A stretch of 64,000 nt of DNA, from positions 248,001-312,000 of the forward strand of contig NZ_JAVAJF010000001.1 of the NCBI RefSeq assembly GCF_030718085.1, written 5' to 3'. A program made the position numbers and the translations under genes. Each line of letters starts with the position of its first letter. Positions within the stretch are counted from its first letter, which is position 1. The notes below the pieces were generated by a model. It ran no database searches, was not told the DNA's origin, and was given only the letters and a program-made list of their open reading frames with translations. This stretch comes from Marinobacter sp. MDS2 (lineage in GTDB: Bacteria; Pseudomonadota; Gammaproteobacteria; Pseudomonadales; Oleiphilaceae). This document shows, piece by piece, positions 48,962-58,249 of the stretch.

Positions 48962-50341
48962 ATGAAGCACACAAACACCGTCTCAATAGCAATGCCTTTT
49001 GTCCTGGCTGCAACGATTACATACGGAAATGGCGCTGTTGCTGCACCGCAAATCACCCAAGCAGACCTCTCTGACAGTACGATCACCATCTATGGCACCG
49101 GATTTGGCAAAAAGGATCAACCAGCTCCTGTTCTTTGGGCATTTGGTCAGGACATCAGAGAGAACGGCGTTCAGGTTGCCAAAGAGAGAGAGATAGGTTT
49201 AGGTCGGCCCGTGCCCGTTGCAAAGGATCCCAGCTTGAGTATTTGGTCGCGGGGCACGGGTGCAACTTTCAGTGATATCACCAGAACGACAGGCATAACA
49301 CATACCTACCGAGCTACCAACGAAGGGTGGCTTGGCTGGCCACATGCATTTGGTGGAGAGAACACTCCATACTCAGACAAAGCCTACATTTCTTGGAGGA
49401 TTAAACCAGCTGGCGACATTAACAGTTACAGAACTGTTCGCATATCAGATGTTGGTGGCGTTTTTGACTCCGGGAAAGACCGCTATTCGCCGGGGGAACC
49501 GGTTCGGATCCTAACCTCTACCGGAAGTGAAATAAGCGGAAGAATTGTACACTATGACGCCGCCAGCTCCCTGGTCCACCTCGAGGCAGGAACTCTCCAA
49601 TCAACCGATAGTGTTGGGGCCAAAATTGTCGGTCTGAATAGTGGCGCCTACGGTTTACTGAAAGGCGACGAATTCTTCCAGTCATCGATCTCCGGAAAAT
49701 ATTTACGATCCTACGAAACCCTCAACCAGGGTGGCACTAACTCTGTTTTTTCGACTAATAGGTGGATTGCTGTCCAGTTCAATAGCAGTGGTAGCGAGTT
49801 GCGCCGAGGATTCGAAACACAATCTGATAGCGGTTACGGCGTACCCGACATATCGAACACAACCAACTGGAAATTGCTAGAAGCTTTCATAGATCTCTCT
49901 GGAGAGTATGGCTCAGGCTATATTTCCATGGATAGCAAAGATCAAAAATGGTTTAAAAACCTCTACATTGGTGACTCGAAACCGCAAGATGCGGGCCCCA
50001 CCATTTCCAATATAGGTTGGGAACCGGCAGGTGGATCAGAGTCGGTGAACGTCGGCTTAAATTTTGGAGAAATTTATTTCGATACTACTCCACAAAGAGT
50101 TGTTTTGAGTGACCAGGGCCTGTTTTCTGATGTTCGGGGAAACCAAGAGTTTCAATACATAACTGAATGGACTGATCAAAAAATCTTGGTTGATATAAGA
50201 CACGGAGCACTAGCCCCAAATGGTCCCCTCTTCGTCTATGTCTTTGACGAAAGCAACGTTGTTAATAAAACTGGCTTTTGTGTCGCTAACTGCGATGTGG
50301 ATATGAGTCCTCCGAGTAAAATTAATCTCGGTATCAATTGA
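48962..50341 (+). CDS. secreted protein of unknown function inside the EPS locus
   Basis: I use the ATG at 48962 because it gives a normal signal peptide (MPFVLAATITYGNGAVAA, cleaved near residue 29); the frame opens at 48923. 459 residues. N-terminal residues 30-60 look like an IPT/TIG-type Ig strand pair (ITIYGTGFGKKDQPAPVLW). The rest is beta-rich with many Tyr, Trp, Ser and Gly, suggestive of a jelly-roll carbohydrate-binding fold, but no catalytic motif is recognisable. Only plus-strand gene within the EPS run. Candidate matrix or polymer-modifying protein. No PEP-CTERM tail. Confidence 0.78.
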   Translation: MKHTNTVSIAMPFVLAATITYGNGAVAAPQITQADLSDSTITIYGTGFGKKDQPAPVLWAFGQDIRENGVQVAKEREIGLGRPVPVAKDPSLSIWSRGTGATFSDITRTTGITHTYRATNEGWLGWPHAFGGENTPYSDKAYISWRIKPAGDINSYRTVRISDVGGVFDSGKDRYSPGEPVRILTSTGSEISGRIVHYDAASSLVHLEAGTLQSTDSVGAKIVGLNSGAYGLLKGDEFFQSSISGKYLRSYETLNQGGTNSVFSTNRWIAVQFNSSGSELRRGFETQSDSGYGVPDISNTTNWKLLEAFIDLSGEYGSGYISMDSKDQKWFKNLYIGDSKPQDAGPTISNIGWEPAGGSESVNVGLNFGEIYFDTTPQRVVLSDQGLFSDVRGNQEFQYITEWTDQKILVDIRHGALAPNGPLFVYVFDESNVVNKTGFCVANCDVDMSPPSKINLGIN

Positions 50342-50355
50342 TTACTGACCGGATG

Positions 50356-50380
50356 GGCTCGGACGACCTTGCTCCGAGCC
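50356..50380. terminator. hairpin between convergent genes
   Basis: GGCTCGGA-N9-TCCGAGCC, an 8-bp perfect stem between the ends of two convergent genes. No T-run on either strand, so termination is plausible but not certain. Confidence 0.45.
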
Positions 50381-50382
50381 TG

Positions 50383-51369
50383 TCAATACCTACCTCGAAA
50401 AACGCTACTCAAGAACCCTCCCCCTCTGCCCAAGTAATAGACAAATGAAAGAACTAGTGAGAAAAAAAGAGATTGTAAAGGCACACCTTTTAGGCCTTGC
50501 GACCTCACCTGATTTATAAAGAAAGCCAAGGGACATAAAACAATGAATACCGAGCCAATCAGCGCCAACGAAAATCCAGTAAACAAGTATGTAAAAAATG
50601 ATACCGAAGACACCAAAAAAAGAATCACAGTCAGAAACATCTTATCTTTAAAACCGTAATTCGACTTCAAGTAACTTGATGCGTGCCAGAATTCACGCTG
50701 AAAAAAACCTCGCAGAGTAGACGGATAGCCAAGATGCACCACATAGCATTCTTCTGTAAACCAAAGCTCAAAACCCAGATCGGTAATATCCATCGATAAC
50801 CTAGTATCCTCGCCAGCATTAATTAACTCATTAAAGCCACCAAGTTTTTCAAATAACGACCTTCCTACGATAAAACTGCCTCCGGCGAGAGCCTTGACCT
50901 TACGGGTTTCTTTGATCGAGTTAAGCTTCCACCCACGCTCAACCCAGGATGGCCGGTCTCGCAGAAGACATCCGCCACCGACACCGCCAACATTTTCATT
51001 GGCGAGGACCTCTACCGCTTTCGACAACCAATGCTCTCCCGCAACGCAATCGCCGTCGATAAACGCTAAGATTTCGCCTTTAGCCTGCTTAACACCATAG
51101 TTTCTCACGCCGCCAACTTTAACGTTTTCTTTAATGAAAACCTTGTCCGTAAACTCTTTAGCGATACTTACACTATCGTCCGTAGAACCATTATCAACAA
51201 CTATCACTTCATAACGATTCTTTGGATAGTCCTGGCGCAACAAAGCACGAAGACAATCAGAAATATACTTAGACTCATTAAAGACAGGAACAACAACAGA
51301 AACAAAAGGGACATCAACAGAATCTTTCATAATATAAAAACGGTTAGGATTAATGTTTCCAGCTAACAT
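50383..51369 (-). CDS. glycosyltransferase family 2 with C-terminal membrane helices
   Basis: 328 residues. GT-A core: VSVVVPVFNESKYISDCL, VVDNGSTDDSV, ILAFIDGDCVAGEHW, and AGEDTRLSMDITDLGFELWF. Then two to three membrane helices at about 235-290. The ATG at 51369 overlaps the previous stop (TAATG); an ATG 13 codons later is equally possible. AT-rich relative to neighbours. It resembles membrane-linked GT2 proteins that act at the inner face of the membrane. Last gene of the first EPS block. Confidence 0.9.
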   Translation of the reverse strand: MLAGNINPNRFYIMKDSVDVPFVSVVVPVFNESKYISDCLRALLRQDYPKNRYEVIVVDNGSTDDSVSIAKEFTDKVFIKENVKVGGVRNYGVKQAKGEILAFIDGDCVAGEHWLSKAVEVLANENVGGVGGGCLLRDRPSWVERGWKLNSIKETRKVKALAGGSFIVGRSLFEKLGGFNELINAGEDTRLSMDITDLGFELWFTEECYVVHLGYPSTLRGFFQREFWHASSYLKSNYGFKDKMFLTVILFLVSSVSFFTYLFTGFSLALIGSVFIVLCPLAFFINQVRSQGLKGVPLQSLFFSLVLSFVYYLGRGGGFLSSVFRGRY

Positions 51370-52616
51370 TATAGCTTCTGGATAAAATAGGTGTGCTTGC
51401 CTTCACTGAATCTATCGTGGTTAACTAGGACTCGGATTTCTAAATGGTCAGTCAATGAAAGACCAGTTTTTAAGTTAGATTTCAAAAACAACCTCAAGTC
51501 TTCAAGACCCCGCATGGGGGTCTCGGAAACGTAGAGATCAAACTCACTATAGCCAACCTGAACAATCGTAAACTTGAAGCAGTCACCGGTCTGCTCCATG
51601 TAGGTATTGAGTGCTCGCCCAAATACGACAGCGTGGAACTTTTGCTCCGGATTGATATAGGCAAACTGCTGAGCTGTACGTCCTCGCAGCTCTTCGATCG
51701 AGCACCTCGAACCCAACTCACCACAATCACCCTTGGCAAGGCTAACTGAATCTCCCAGCTGATAACGAACGATACTTTGAGATTTGCGAGAGACATCCGT
51801 GATCAACACCGTGTCTTCTTCTTCCTCAACCCAAAGCCAGGGATTTACCAAGTGCAAATGCCCTTTTGAGCATTCAAAGGCGATGACATCAAACTCGGTG
51901 GACCCATATTCCTCAAAAACCGGAGCTCCAAACACCTCTGCGATAAACTTCTTCTGCGCGGGCAGGATCGACTCCGCCGTGCAAATCACGGCTTTTACGC
52001 CCCTTGGGTTAAGTCCCTTCTTTTGCGCAATCTGCGCGGCCTCAAGGATGAGCGACGTATATCCATACAAATACTCAGGGCTCCACTTGACCAGTTTTTC
52101 AACCGTTTCTTCTGCACCGTCTTCCGCCGGGTAGAACACCTTACGGTTCAACAAAAAATCGCGGATCTTTGCCGTTAGGGAATTGGCTGCCCTACCCCAT
52201 ACTCGCGCTTCTCGCTGACCCAGTTTCAGACCGTGCTTGTTATAGCAATACGCCCTGACGGCAAGCATCTGCGCCAGCTCAGTTCTGGACAGAGAAATAT
52301 GTGTTGGCTCTCCGGTAGTGCCCGCAGTGTGCCGGGAAAAACCCGATGCCACAGCGCTGCTGGCAGCGGACATTGCTCTGAGATCAGCCTTGCTCATTGG
52401 CGGTCTATCCGGCAATTCCGACAGAGAATGCACTGCCACACCCTGGGCATCTTTAGGCTGATTCTTGTTGAGTATACAAGACAGCCGCTGCAGTCTTTCG
52501 TTTGGCTCTAATCCCCAAAGGTCCTCTACTTCAGCCTGAAACCTGGCAACAGGAAGCCGCAGAACCAGGTAGGTTAAGCGCGCCAAGACATACCGAAAAA
52601 AGAACAAAGCCTTCAA
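51369..52616 (-). CDS. adenylate-forming enzyme of the PaaK/CapK type
   Basis: 415 residues. ANL-type motifs: HTAGTTGEPTHISLSR (P-loop) near 95-110, EYGSTEFDVIAFEC near 235, ITDVSRKSQSIVRYQLGD near 285. Length and motifs fit phenylacetate-CoA ligase/CapK-like proteins found in capsule loci. It may activate an acyl or amino acid group for transfer to the polymer, for example for the acyltransferase at 53734. TTG start overlapping the previous stop (TTGA). Confidence 0.88.
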   Translation of the reverse strand: MKALFFFRYVLARLTYLVLRLPVARFQAEVEDLWGLEPNERLQRLSCILNKNQPKDAQGVAVHSLSELPDRPPMSKADLRAMSAASSAVASGFSRHTAGTTGEPTHISLSRTELAQMLAVRAYCYNKHGLKLGQREARVWGRAANSLTAKIRDFLLNRKVFYPAEDGAEETVEKLVKWSPEYLYGYTSLILEAAQIAQKKGLNPRGVKAVICTAESILPAQKKFIAEVFGAPVFEEYGSTEFDVIAFECSKGHLHLVNPWLWVEEEEDTVLITDVSRKSQSIVRYQLGDSVSLAKGDCGELGSRCSIEELRGRTAQQFAYINPEQKFHAVVFGRALNTYMEQTGDCFKFTIVQVGYSEFDLYVSETPMRGLEDLRLFLKSNLKTGLSLTDHLEIRVLVNHDRFSEGKHTYFIQKL

Positions 52617-53737
52617 GATGCCACCACCCCGTTATATACGCGCAGATACTGTTCGGCCATTGATCTTGCAGACAACTCTCCGGAGACTTTATGAAAAGCT
52701 TGCTCAGTTTTCCGATGAATGGCCTCTGTCTCGTTGAGCACGAGTTCTATGGCATCAACCAACTCTGAAGCAGGATCCTTTACCAGAACGCCGCTATCCC
52801 CTTCATCCAGAACAAACGGGATCTCGCCAACGTCGGTAGATACAACGGGCAGGCGGACAGCCATCGCTTCGAGCAAGGTGATCGGCAAGCCCTCGGTAGA
52901 CGAGGAAATAACCAAAGCAGACGAGCGCGCCATCAAAGCAGGCACATTGTCGTAATACCCGGGCAAGCAGACATCGCTGCCAAGACCGAGACGTGCAACC
53001 TGGTCTTCCAGATCCTTACGCAGCATTCCATCGCCAACAATCAGCAATCCAGCTTTAGGAGCAGATTGTTTGATCTCACGGAAGCTATCAATAAGATGAC
53101 TGAAGCCCTTTTCCTTGGATAGACGACCAACACCCAGAATCACCGGCTCATGGGTGCTAAAAAACTCTTCCAACGCCTCTGCCAAGGGTTCAGATACCTT
53201 GCGCTGAGTGTCGTCTACCGCCAGTCCGTTTCTTATTGTCGTGAGGCGACGGGGGCGAATCAGGCCCGTTGATAGTTCCTTCTTCATCGCCGCGCCAACC
53301 ATGACCACTCCATCCAACCGACTGACCGCCAGTCGATCAAGCAATTCATATACCCACATCCTGGAAAAGCGAGGCGCGTGAACGTACCCGTGCAAAGTAC
53401 TCACAACGGGAACCTTCCGACTAAACCGACCAAAGAGAGACATCAGAATATTGAATTTGTACCCGTGAGAATGCACCAGTTCGACGCCCCAATGCTCGGC
53501 CCACTCACAGATTTTCCGAGTTTCCGAGTAATTCAAGCCCGGAGTCATTCGCCATACTACAAGCGGCAATCCCAGTTTCTCAGCCTCGATCTCAAGCGGC
53601 TTTTGGTGAATCCCTTGCTCACCGGCACTCAGAATCATGGGCTCCAGCCCCTGTTTGATTTGCTCTGCTACCAGAGTCAACAGCATTCGCTCTGCGCCGT
53701 ACAGGCCGCCACTATCAATCAGGTGCAATACCTTCAA
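52613..53737 (-). CDS. glycosyltransferase, GT4 type
   Basis: 374 residues; TTG start overlapping the acyltransferase stop. N-terminal GGLYGAERMLLTL and donor half ILGVGRLSKEKGFSHLIDSF, SSSTEGLPITLLEAMAVRLPVVSTDVG (EX7E). Cytoplasmic transferase in the EPS pathway. Confidence 0.93.
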   Translation of the reverse strand: MKVLHLIDSGGLYGAERMLLTLVAEQIKQGLEPMILSAGEQGIHQKPLEIEAEKLGLPLVVWRMTPGLNYSETRKICEWAEHWGVELVHSHGYKFNILMSLFGRFSRKVPVVSTLHGYVHAPRFSRMWVYELLDRLAVSRLDGVVMVGAAMKKELSTGLIRPRRLTTIRNGLAVDDTQRKVSEPLAEALEEFFSTHEPVILGVGRLSKEKGFSHLIDSFREIKQSAPKAGLLIVGDGMLRKDLEDQVARLGLGSDVCLPGYYDNVPALMARSSALVISSSTEGLPITLLEAMAVRLPVVSTDVGEIPFVLDEGDSGVLVKDPASELVDAIELVLNETEAIHRKTEQAFHKVSGELSARSMAEQYLRVYNGVVAS

Positions 53738-54876
53738 CTGGAACGCTCCCTGGCCGCGAGGCTCTCCATTCCGGATGGATTACCCGCCTTCGGTGAGCGT
53801 CCAGGCTTTGTTCCCACTACCTCATAGCGGTGCTTTAATCGCAGGAATCGTTTTTCGAGAAAATGGTAAGACGCTGAGGCAAGCACACCACTGAGAATCA
53901 CGCCAGCCAGGAGCTGTAACCACTCGGGGAGAAAATTCAGTTTGTCGCCGGCCTGAAGGCCCCATACATGCCAAAGATAGATCGGGTAGGATATAACTCC
54001 GAGATAGACCGACACAGGGTGGTTCAACCAGCCCCAGAAAGCCCCTGAGCTGAGCCTGATCAATTGCAACAATAGAATCGCGAGCAACAACGCATCAACC
54101 GTAAACGCCGGGCCGTAGGCATAATCGCCGCTGCCGTACTCTTTTGACAGGAACAACAGGCCCAAGGGGATAAAAGGCATCCAGAACCGGCTGCTGATGC
54201 TATTGAACACAGACAGCCAACGCGGTTTTTGCGCCAGAAACGCCAAAAGGCATCCCAGAGCCAGATTATCAAATCGCGTATCAAACGCGTTGTAGGCGTA
54301 GGATGGTCCGTAGTCGAGGTAGGTGTAGGAATAGGAGCGCCAGGCCAATACAACCAAACTGGCAATAATCAGGAAAGCAACCGCGTACTCCCGGCCGCGC
54401 CTCATCAGAAATACGAAAAGCATCGGCCAGATGAGATAGAACTGCTCTTCAATGGCCAGAGACCACACATGCGCAATCGACGACGACGAATGTCCCTCCA
54501 GCGCGTTGTGGTAGTTCATAAAATAGAACAAGCCGGGGACTATGGCTTCTTTGATGTCGTCATTTCCGCGGAACAAATCCCACGAAATCGATACCAGTAA
54601 GAAGGCGTAGTAAGCCGGGAAGATGCGAAGAGACCGGCGCATGTAGAACTTTCTGAATGAAACGGTTCCCGTTTTGGCATGTTCCTTTAGCAAGAGCCAG
54701 GTAATCAAAAACCCACTCAGAACGAAGAAGCCAGCCACGCCATGGCGTGCCGAAAAGAACAGCGTGCCTACCCCTGAGTGAGCCAGCACCACGGCCATCA
54801 CGGCAACCATTCGAAATCCATCAAGCCCGGGGAGTTTTTTCTCCTCCAGCAAGGCTTCCAGGTTGGGCAATGCCAT
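53734..54876 (-). CDS. acyltransferase 3 family (OafA-like) membrane protein
   Basis: 380 residues, about ten membrane helices. Family motifs: DGFRMVAVMAVVLAHS near 20, FFVLSGFLITWLL near 50, FYMRRSLRIFPAYY near 77, IAHVWSLAIEEQFYLIWP near 138. It transfers acetyl or another acyl group to sugars in or across the inner membrane. Overlaps the GT1 gene by 4 bases and the GT2 start by 1. Confidence 0.94.
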   Translation of the reverse strand: MALPNLEALLEEKKLPGLDGFRMVAVMAVVLAHSGVGTLFFSARHGVAGFFVLSGFLITWLLLKEHAKTGTVSFRKFYMRRSLRIFPAYYAFLLVSISWDLFRGNDDIKEAIVPGLFYFMNYHNALEGHSSSSIAHVWSLAIEEQFYLIWPMLFVFLMRRGREYAVAFLIIASLVVLAWRSYSYTYLDYGPSYAYNAFDTRFDNLALGCLLAFLAQKPRWLSVFNSISSRFWMPFIPLGLLFLSKEYGSGDYAYGPAFTVDALLLAILLLQLIRLSSGAFWGWLNHPVSVYLGVISYPIYLWHVWGLQAGDKLNFLPEWLQLLAGVILSGVLASASYHFLEKRFLRLKHRYEVVGTKPGRSPKAGNPSGMESLAARERSS

Positions 54877-56033
54877 TATCCCTTCCTTGGGTTCCAGACA
54901 ACCTTCTTCTCGCCCTTGGCGAAGGCGACAAATGCCTTAAAGGACGCAAGGTTTAACAACACGAAGTAGTAAGGCAGGGCATACACGGTAGAAAGCGATT
55001 GCCCCCGGCTCTCTTTTTGATAGCCCGCCCACGCGAAATAGAGAAACAGGCCGTACCCTATCGCGGCTAACGCATACAACCCTTTCACCGGCGCCAGGTA
55101 AAGGGCAGCAATCGCAAGGGTTATCATGGGTGCAAAGGCCGCGTAGCGCAGCAGCTTGTGGGAGATAAGCTGCCAGGCAAACACTGGATCGTTGGCCGGG
55201 CTCATGAGCTGTTTCATGTCTTTGAGCGCCCACAGTGCACGCAGGCTTACCCGCACCCGCATGCTGAATTCACTGCCCCCATCGCTTAACGCTTCTTCCT
55301 TGAGCAGCGCCCCAGGTTCATAAACAACGCGGTACCCCTGCTCAACCACTTTGAGTGGCTGAACAAAATCCGGCAACTGATCGGCATTCAGCTCGGAATG
55401 CAGTTCTTTACGCATGGCGTCAATGCCACCGTCAACGCCCACCACAGAGCCTACCAGAGTCTCCTGTGCCCTGAGCCAGTTCTCATACTTCATGTAAGCG
55501 CTGCAGCCGTCGCCAATCAGGGCGCCCTCCGGGTTCACGTAGACCATTTTTCCGGTTACGTATCCCACCGCTGGGTCGTTGAAGTTACTCACCAGTGCTT
55601 TAAGGGCTTGTTGATCCCATTCGGAGTTGGCATCCGAAAACGCCAGGATATCCCCCTCCGCATGCTGTTTGAGCATGTTGAGCCCTGCGGTTTTACCCTG
55701 ACGGGGTACCTGACGAAACAGTTTGACCGGGAAAGGCGCATCCGCAGCAACCGCCTGGACAATCTCGTCGGTCCCATCCTCCGACTCATCTGAAACCACC
55801 AGGATTTCCAATTGCTCTTCGGGATAGTCCAACGCTAGCTTGTTCCTAAGCGTCGCCTCAATATCTTTAGCCTCGTTGTAGGCCGCTATCAGTATCGAGA
55901 CTTTTGGTAGACAAGCACCGCTCTTGTCTATTGGCGAAGGGCGAACAGCCGCCAGCAGCTTGATGCAGACGGGATAGCCAAAGTATATGTAGAGCAACAA
56001 CAGGAAAGATAACCAGAAAACCGCAACCATCAT
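54876..56033 (-). CDS. membrane glycosyltransferase family 2
   Basis: 385 residues. N-terminal helix (FWLSFLLLLYIYFGYPV), GT-A domain with VSILIAAYNEAKDIEATLRNKL, VVSDESEDGTDE, ILAFSDANSEWD, and C-terminal helices at about 290-365 containing a QLISHKLLRY segment typical of processive-type GT2 proteins. It may be a polymerising or priming transferase of the EPS. Overlaps the deacetylase gene by 4 bases. Confidence 0.92.
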   Translation of the reverse strand: MMVAVFWLSFLLLLYIYFGYPVCIKLLAAVRPSPIDKSGACLPKVSILIAAYNEAKDIEATLRNKLALDYPEEQLEILVVSDESEDGTDEIVQAVAADAPFPVKLFRQVPRQGKTAGLNMLKQHAEGDILAFSDANSEWDQQALKALVSNFNDPAVGYVTGKMVYVNPEGALIGDGCSAYMKYENWLRAQETLVGSVVGVDGGIDAMRKELHSELNADQLPDFVQPLKVVEQGYRVVYEPGALLKEEALSDGGSEFSMRVRVSLRALWALKDMKQLMSPANDPVFAWQLISHKLLRYAAFAPMITLAIAALYLAPVKGLYALAAIGYGLFLYFAWAGYQKESRGQSLSTVYALPYYFVLLNLASFKAFVAFAKGEKKVVWNPRKG

Positions 56034-56929
56034 GCTATCCCTGCTACAGAGTCTGAACCCAGAGTGTTCAGTGATCGGTCAAGAACTCCCTCATTTTCCA
56101 AAACTTTACTCATGGTGGTAAACCGGAAATCTGACAACAACGTTGCTAATCGCTGCTCACACACATCCAGATTATTGTAATGACGGAATCGCGAGAACCA
56201 TTTAACGTCAAGCCGTGGTTGTTCAGGGTCTACCTCCCAAGGATGGAGATAAAAGACAAAAGGTTTCCCTTGGCGGTTTATTGAGCCCAGCCCCATCCTG
56301 CTAAACCAATACGGGAATAAGCGAAAATATCCGCCACCCGCAATCGGTAAGTTATAACCGGGAAACTTCAGGGTGCTAAGTGGGAATTCCGCTAGCTCAT
56401 AACCTTTATCGGTTGTTAGCCGGTGCGGCCATCGTGGGGTGCCGGGCATGCCGTATCGGTCGTGGTGCACCGGGAAGATTGATGAGTCCCAGGTGAAGCC
56501 TTGCTCGGCTAAAATATCCAGCGCCCATCGCGACTCATTCGTGATGGAGTAACTGGCTGCGCGGTAGCCTGTGACAGGCGCCTGAACAATGTCTTCCAGA
56601 ATCTTTTTCGAACGGATGGTTTCTTCGCGGAATACGTCTGGGGTTTGATTATAAATCAACTGATGGCTGTAGCCGTGGCTCGCCACTTCATGGCCCGCCG
56701 CTGCTATACGCTTGACCATTTCCGGAGAACGCTCGGCCACCCAGCCTAGTGTGAAAAATGTACCCTTTACGCCGGCTTCGTCAAACAAACTGAGGATTCG
56801 GTCTGTATTGGCTTCAACCCGATACTCCATGCTGGCCCAATCGTCGTAATCCACGGCTTCCGCCAGCGCAGCAACCTGAAAGTAATCTTCCACGTCGATG
56901 GTCAATGCATTTTGAATTCGCTGCGTCAT
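56030..56929 (-). CDS. XrtA system polysaccharide deacetylase
   Basis: 299 residues. Starts almost at the NodB domain with NALTIDVEDYFQVAALAEAV, the hallmark of the exosortase A-associated deacetylase with a DUF3473 tail; HEVASHGYSHQLIYN supplies the metal histidines, and PFVFYLHPWEVDPEQPR is in the C-terminal domain. Modifies the EPS. Only 30 bases separate it from the outer-membrane protein gene upstream. Confidence 0.95.
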   Translation of the reverse strand: MTQRIQNALTIDVEDYFQVAALAEAVDYDDWASMEYRVEANTDRILSLFDEAGVKGTFFTLGWVAERSPEMVKRIAAAGHEVASHGYSHQLIYNQTPDVFREETIRSKKILEDIVQAPVTGYRAASYSITNESRWALDILAEQGFTWDSSIFPVHHDRYGMPGTPRWPHRLTTDKGYELAEFPLSTLKFPGYNLPIAGGGYFRLFPYWFSRMGLGSINRQGKPFVFYLHPWEVDPEQPRLDVKWFSRFRHYNNLDVCEQRLATLLSDFRFTTMSKVLENEGVLDRSLNTLGSDSVAGIA

Positions 56930-56959
56930 CGCTCAAGCCTCTCGCACATCCTGTGCGTG

Positions 56960-58249
56960 TTATCGGAATCGGTATTCCAACCCAACCAACACCCAGTTCT
57001 CGTCATATTCACTGGTGGGCGCATCACTGACTTTATTTTGATGACCGACTTTTGCGGTCAAGCTCAAATCTCTGGAGGCCTCATGTTCAGCCCCTACTTC
57101 AACCCGTGTAATTCGTTCATCCAGCTCGTCGCTGGCATAGGTCAGGTAGTCATACCCCAACCCAATATGTCCTGTGGTGCGCTCTGCAATCGGACGGCCG
57201 TATCTGAAGTTAACGCCACCGCCGTCTTCTCGTTCGGGGTCATCGATATAGTCCGACTGGCTGCCATAAAACTCGACATTCAGCGTTGCGCCGTTGGAGA
57301 AACGATTGTCAAAGCCCGTCGAAACGGTCGTCGTTTCGACGGTAATGGAATCTTCTAAACTGAACTGGAAGTTCTCTAAAACAAAATCCACGTTCGAACT
57401 TCTATCCGTCAATTGGTGAGCTGCACGTAGATACCAATCCGAGCTGGGTGTAAGCGCCCGTTGAATCGACAGTTCGCCCACCAGACCATCACTGGATTGC
57501 GTCGAACTACCGGCCTTGGTTTCAATTTCACTCACACCTATTGCGCCCGACACATCCATGGTCGGCCAGTTTCTGCTGAACGTCAGGTTGACTGTTTTGA
57601 CGTCAACTTCAGCGCCGGTATCGTATTCAGTTCGGCTGTAGTTGGCGCTCACGCCACCATTAAAGGTTTTGCTGAAGGCATGATTCCAAGCGGCGGACCC
57701 TAAATAACGTTCCGTATCGCTGGTATCCCCCTCCGAAAACTCCGTGTTCTCGTAGCGTGTAGAAAGTGTCAGCCAATTCGTGTCGTTAATTCGCCAGTTG
57801 TATCTCGGCCCGGTGCTGAAGACATTCTTCCGAGTACGGTTATCAGGGGTATCACTTGAACGGCTGCTTTGGGTTACTTCGCGAAGGGTATTGGCAACGT
57901 CCCAGTACAACTGGTTGGCTAATTCGCAGTCGCCGAGAAAGTCCATCTCTCCATAGGCTTCGTCGTCAAAGGTGCCATCCAACCAATTCGAATAACCCAG
58001 TGTTCCGGAAAACGTTGCGTTGCAGCGCCCTGGGTCACTGGCGTAATCTGCTTTGAGGTAAACACGAGATTCGAGATCACTCTGTTCGTCTCGACTGGCC
58101 TTGCTTGCGTTATCGGTGAACCTTGAATCCAAGCCGCCCGTGAGCTCAACCTGGGCCTGCGCACTTGTACCCAGAGTGCTCGCTATTACGAACATCAGCC
58201 CTATTGGAGCTAAGGCAAAACGGCTTTCCACGCCTTGTTGCTTATCCAT
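56960..58249 (-). CDS. PEP-CTERM system-associated outer-membrane barrel protein
   Basis: 429 residues: signal peptide (near LGTSAQAQ), then alternating amphipathic beta strands to the C-terminus ending in LEYRFR with a terminal Arg rather than Phe. It matches the outer-membrane protein always found between the tyrosine-kinase-like gene and the deacetylase in XrtA loci. Probably part of the EPS exit route or a matrix anchor. Overlaps the kinase-like gene by 8 bases. Confidence 0.92.
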   Translation of the reverse strand: MDKQQGVESRFALAPIGLMFVIASTLGTSAQAQVELTGGLDSRFTDNASKASRDEQSDLESRVYLKADYASDPGRCNATFSGTLGYSNWLDGTFDDEAYGEMDFLGDCELANQLYWDVANTLREVTQSSRSSDTPDNRTRKNVFSTGPRYNWRINDTNWLTLSTRYENTEFSEGDTSDTERYLGSAAWNHAFSKTFNGGVSANYSRTEYDTGAEVDVKTVNLTFSRNWPTMDVSGAIGVSEIETKAGSSTQSSDGLVGELSIQRALTPSSDWYLRAAHQLTDRSSNVDFVLENFQFSLEDSITVETTTVSTGFDNRFSNGATLNVEFYGSQSDYIDDPEREDGGGVNFRYGRPIAERTTGHIGLGYDYLTYASDELDERITRVEVGAEHEASRDLSLTAKVGHQNKVSDAPTSEYDENWVLVGLEYRFR

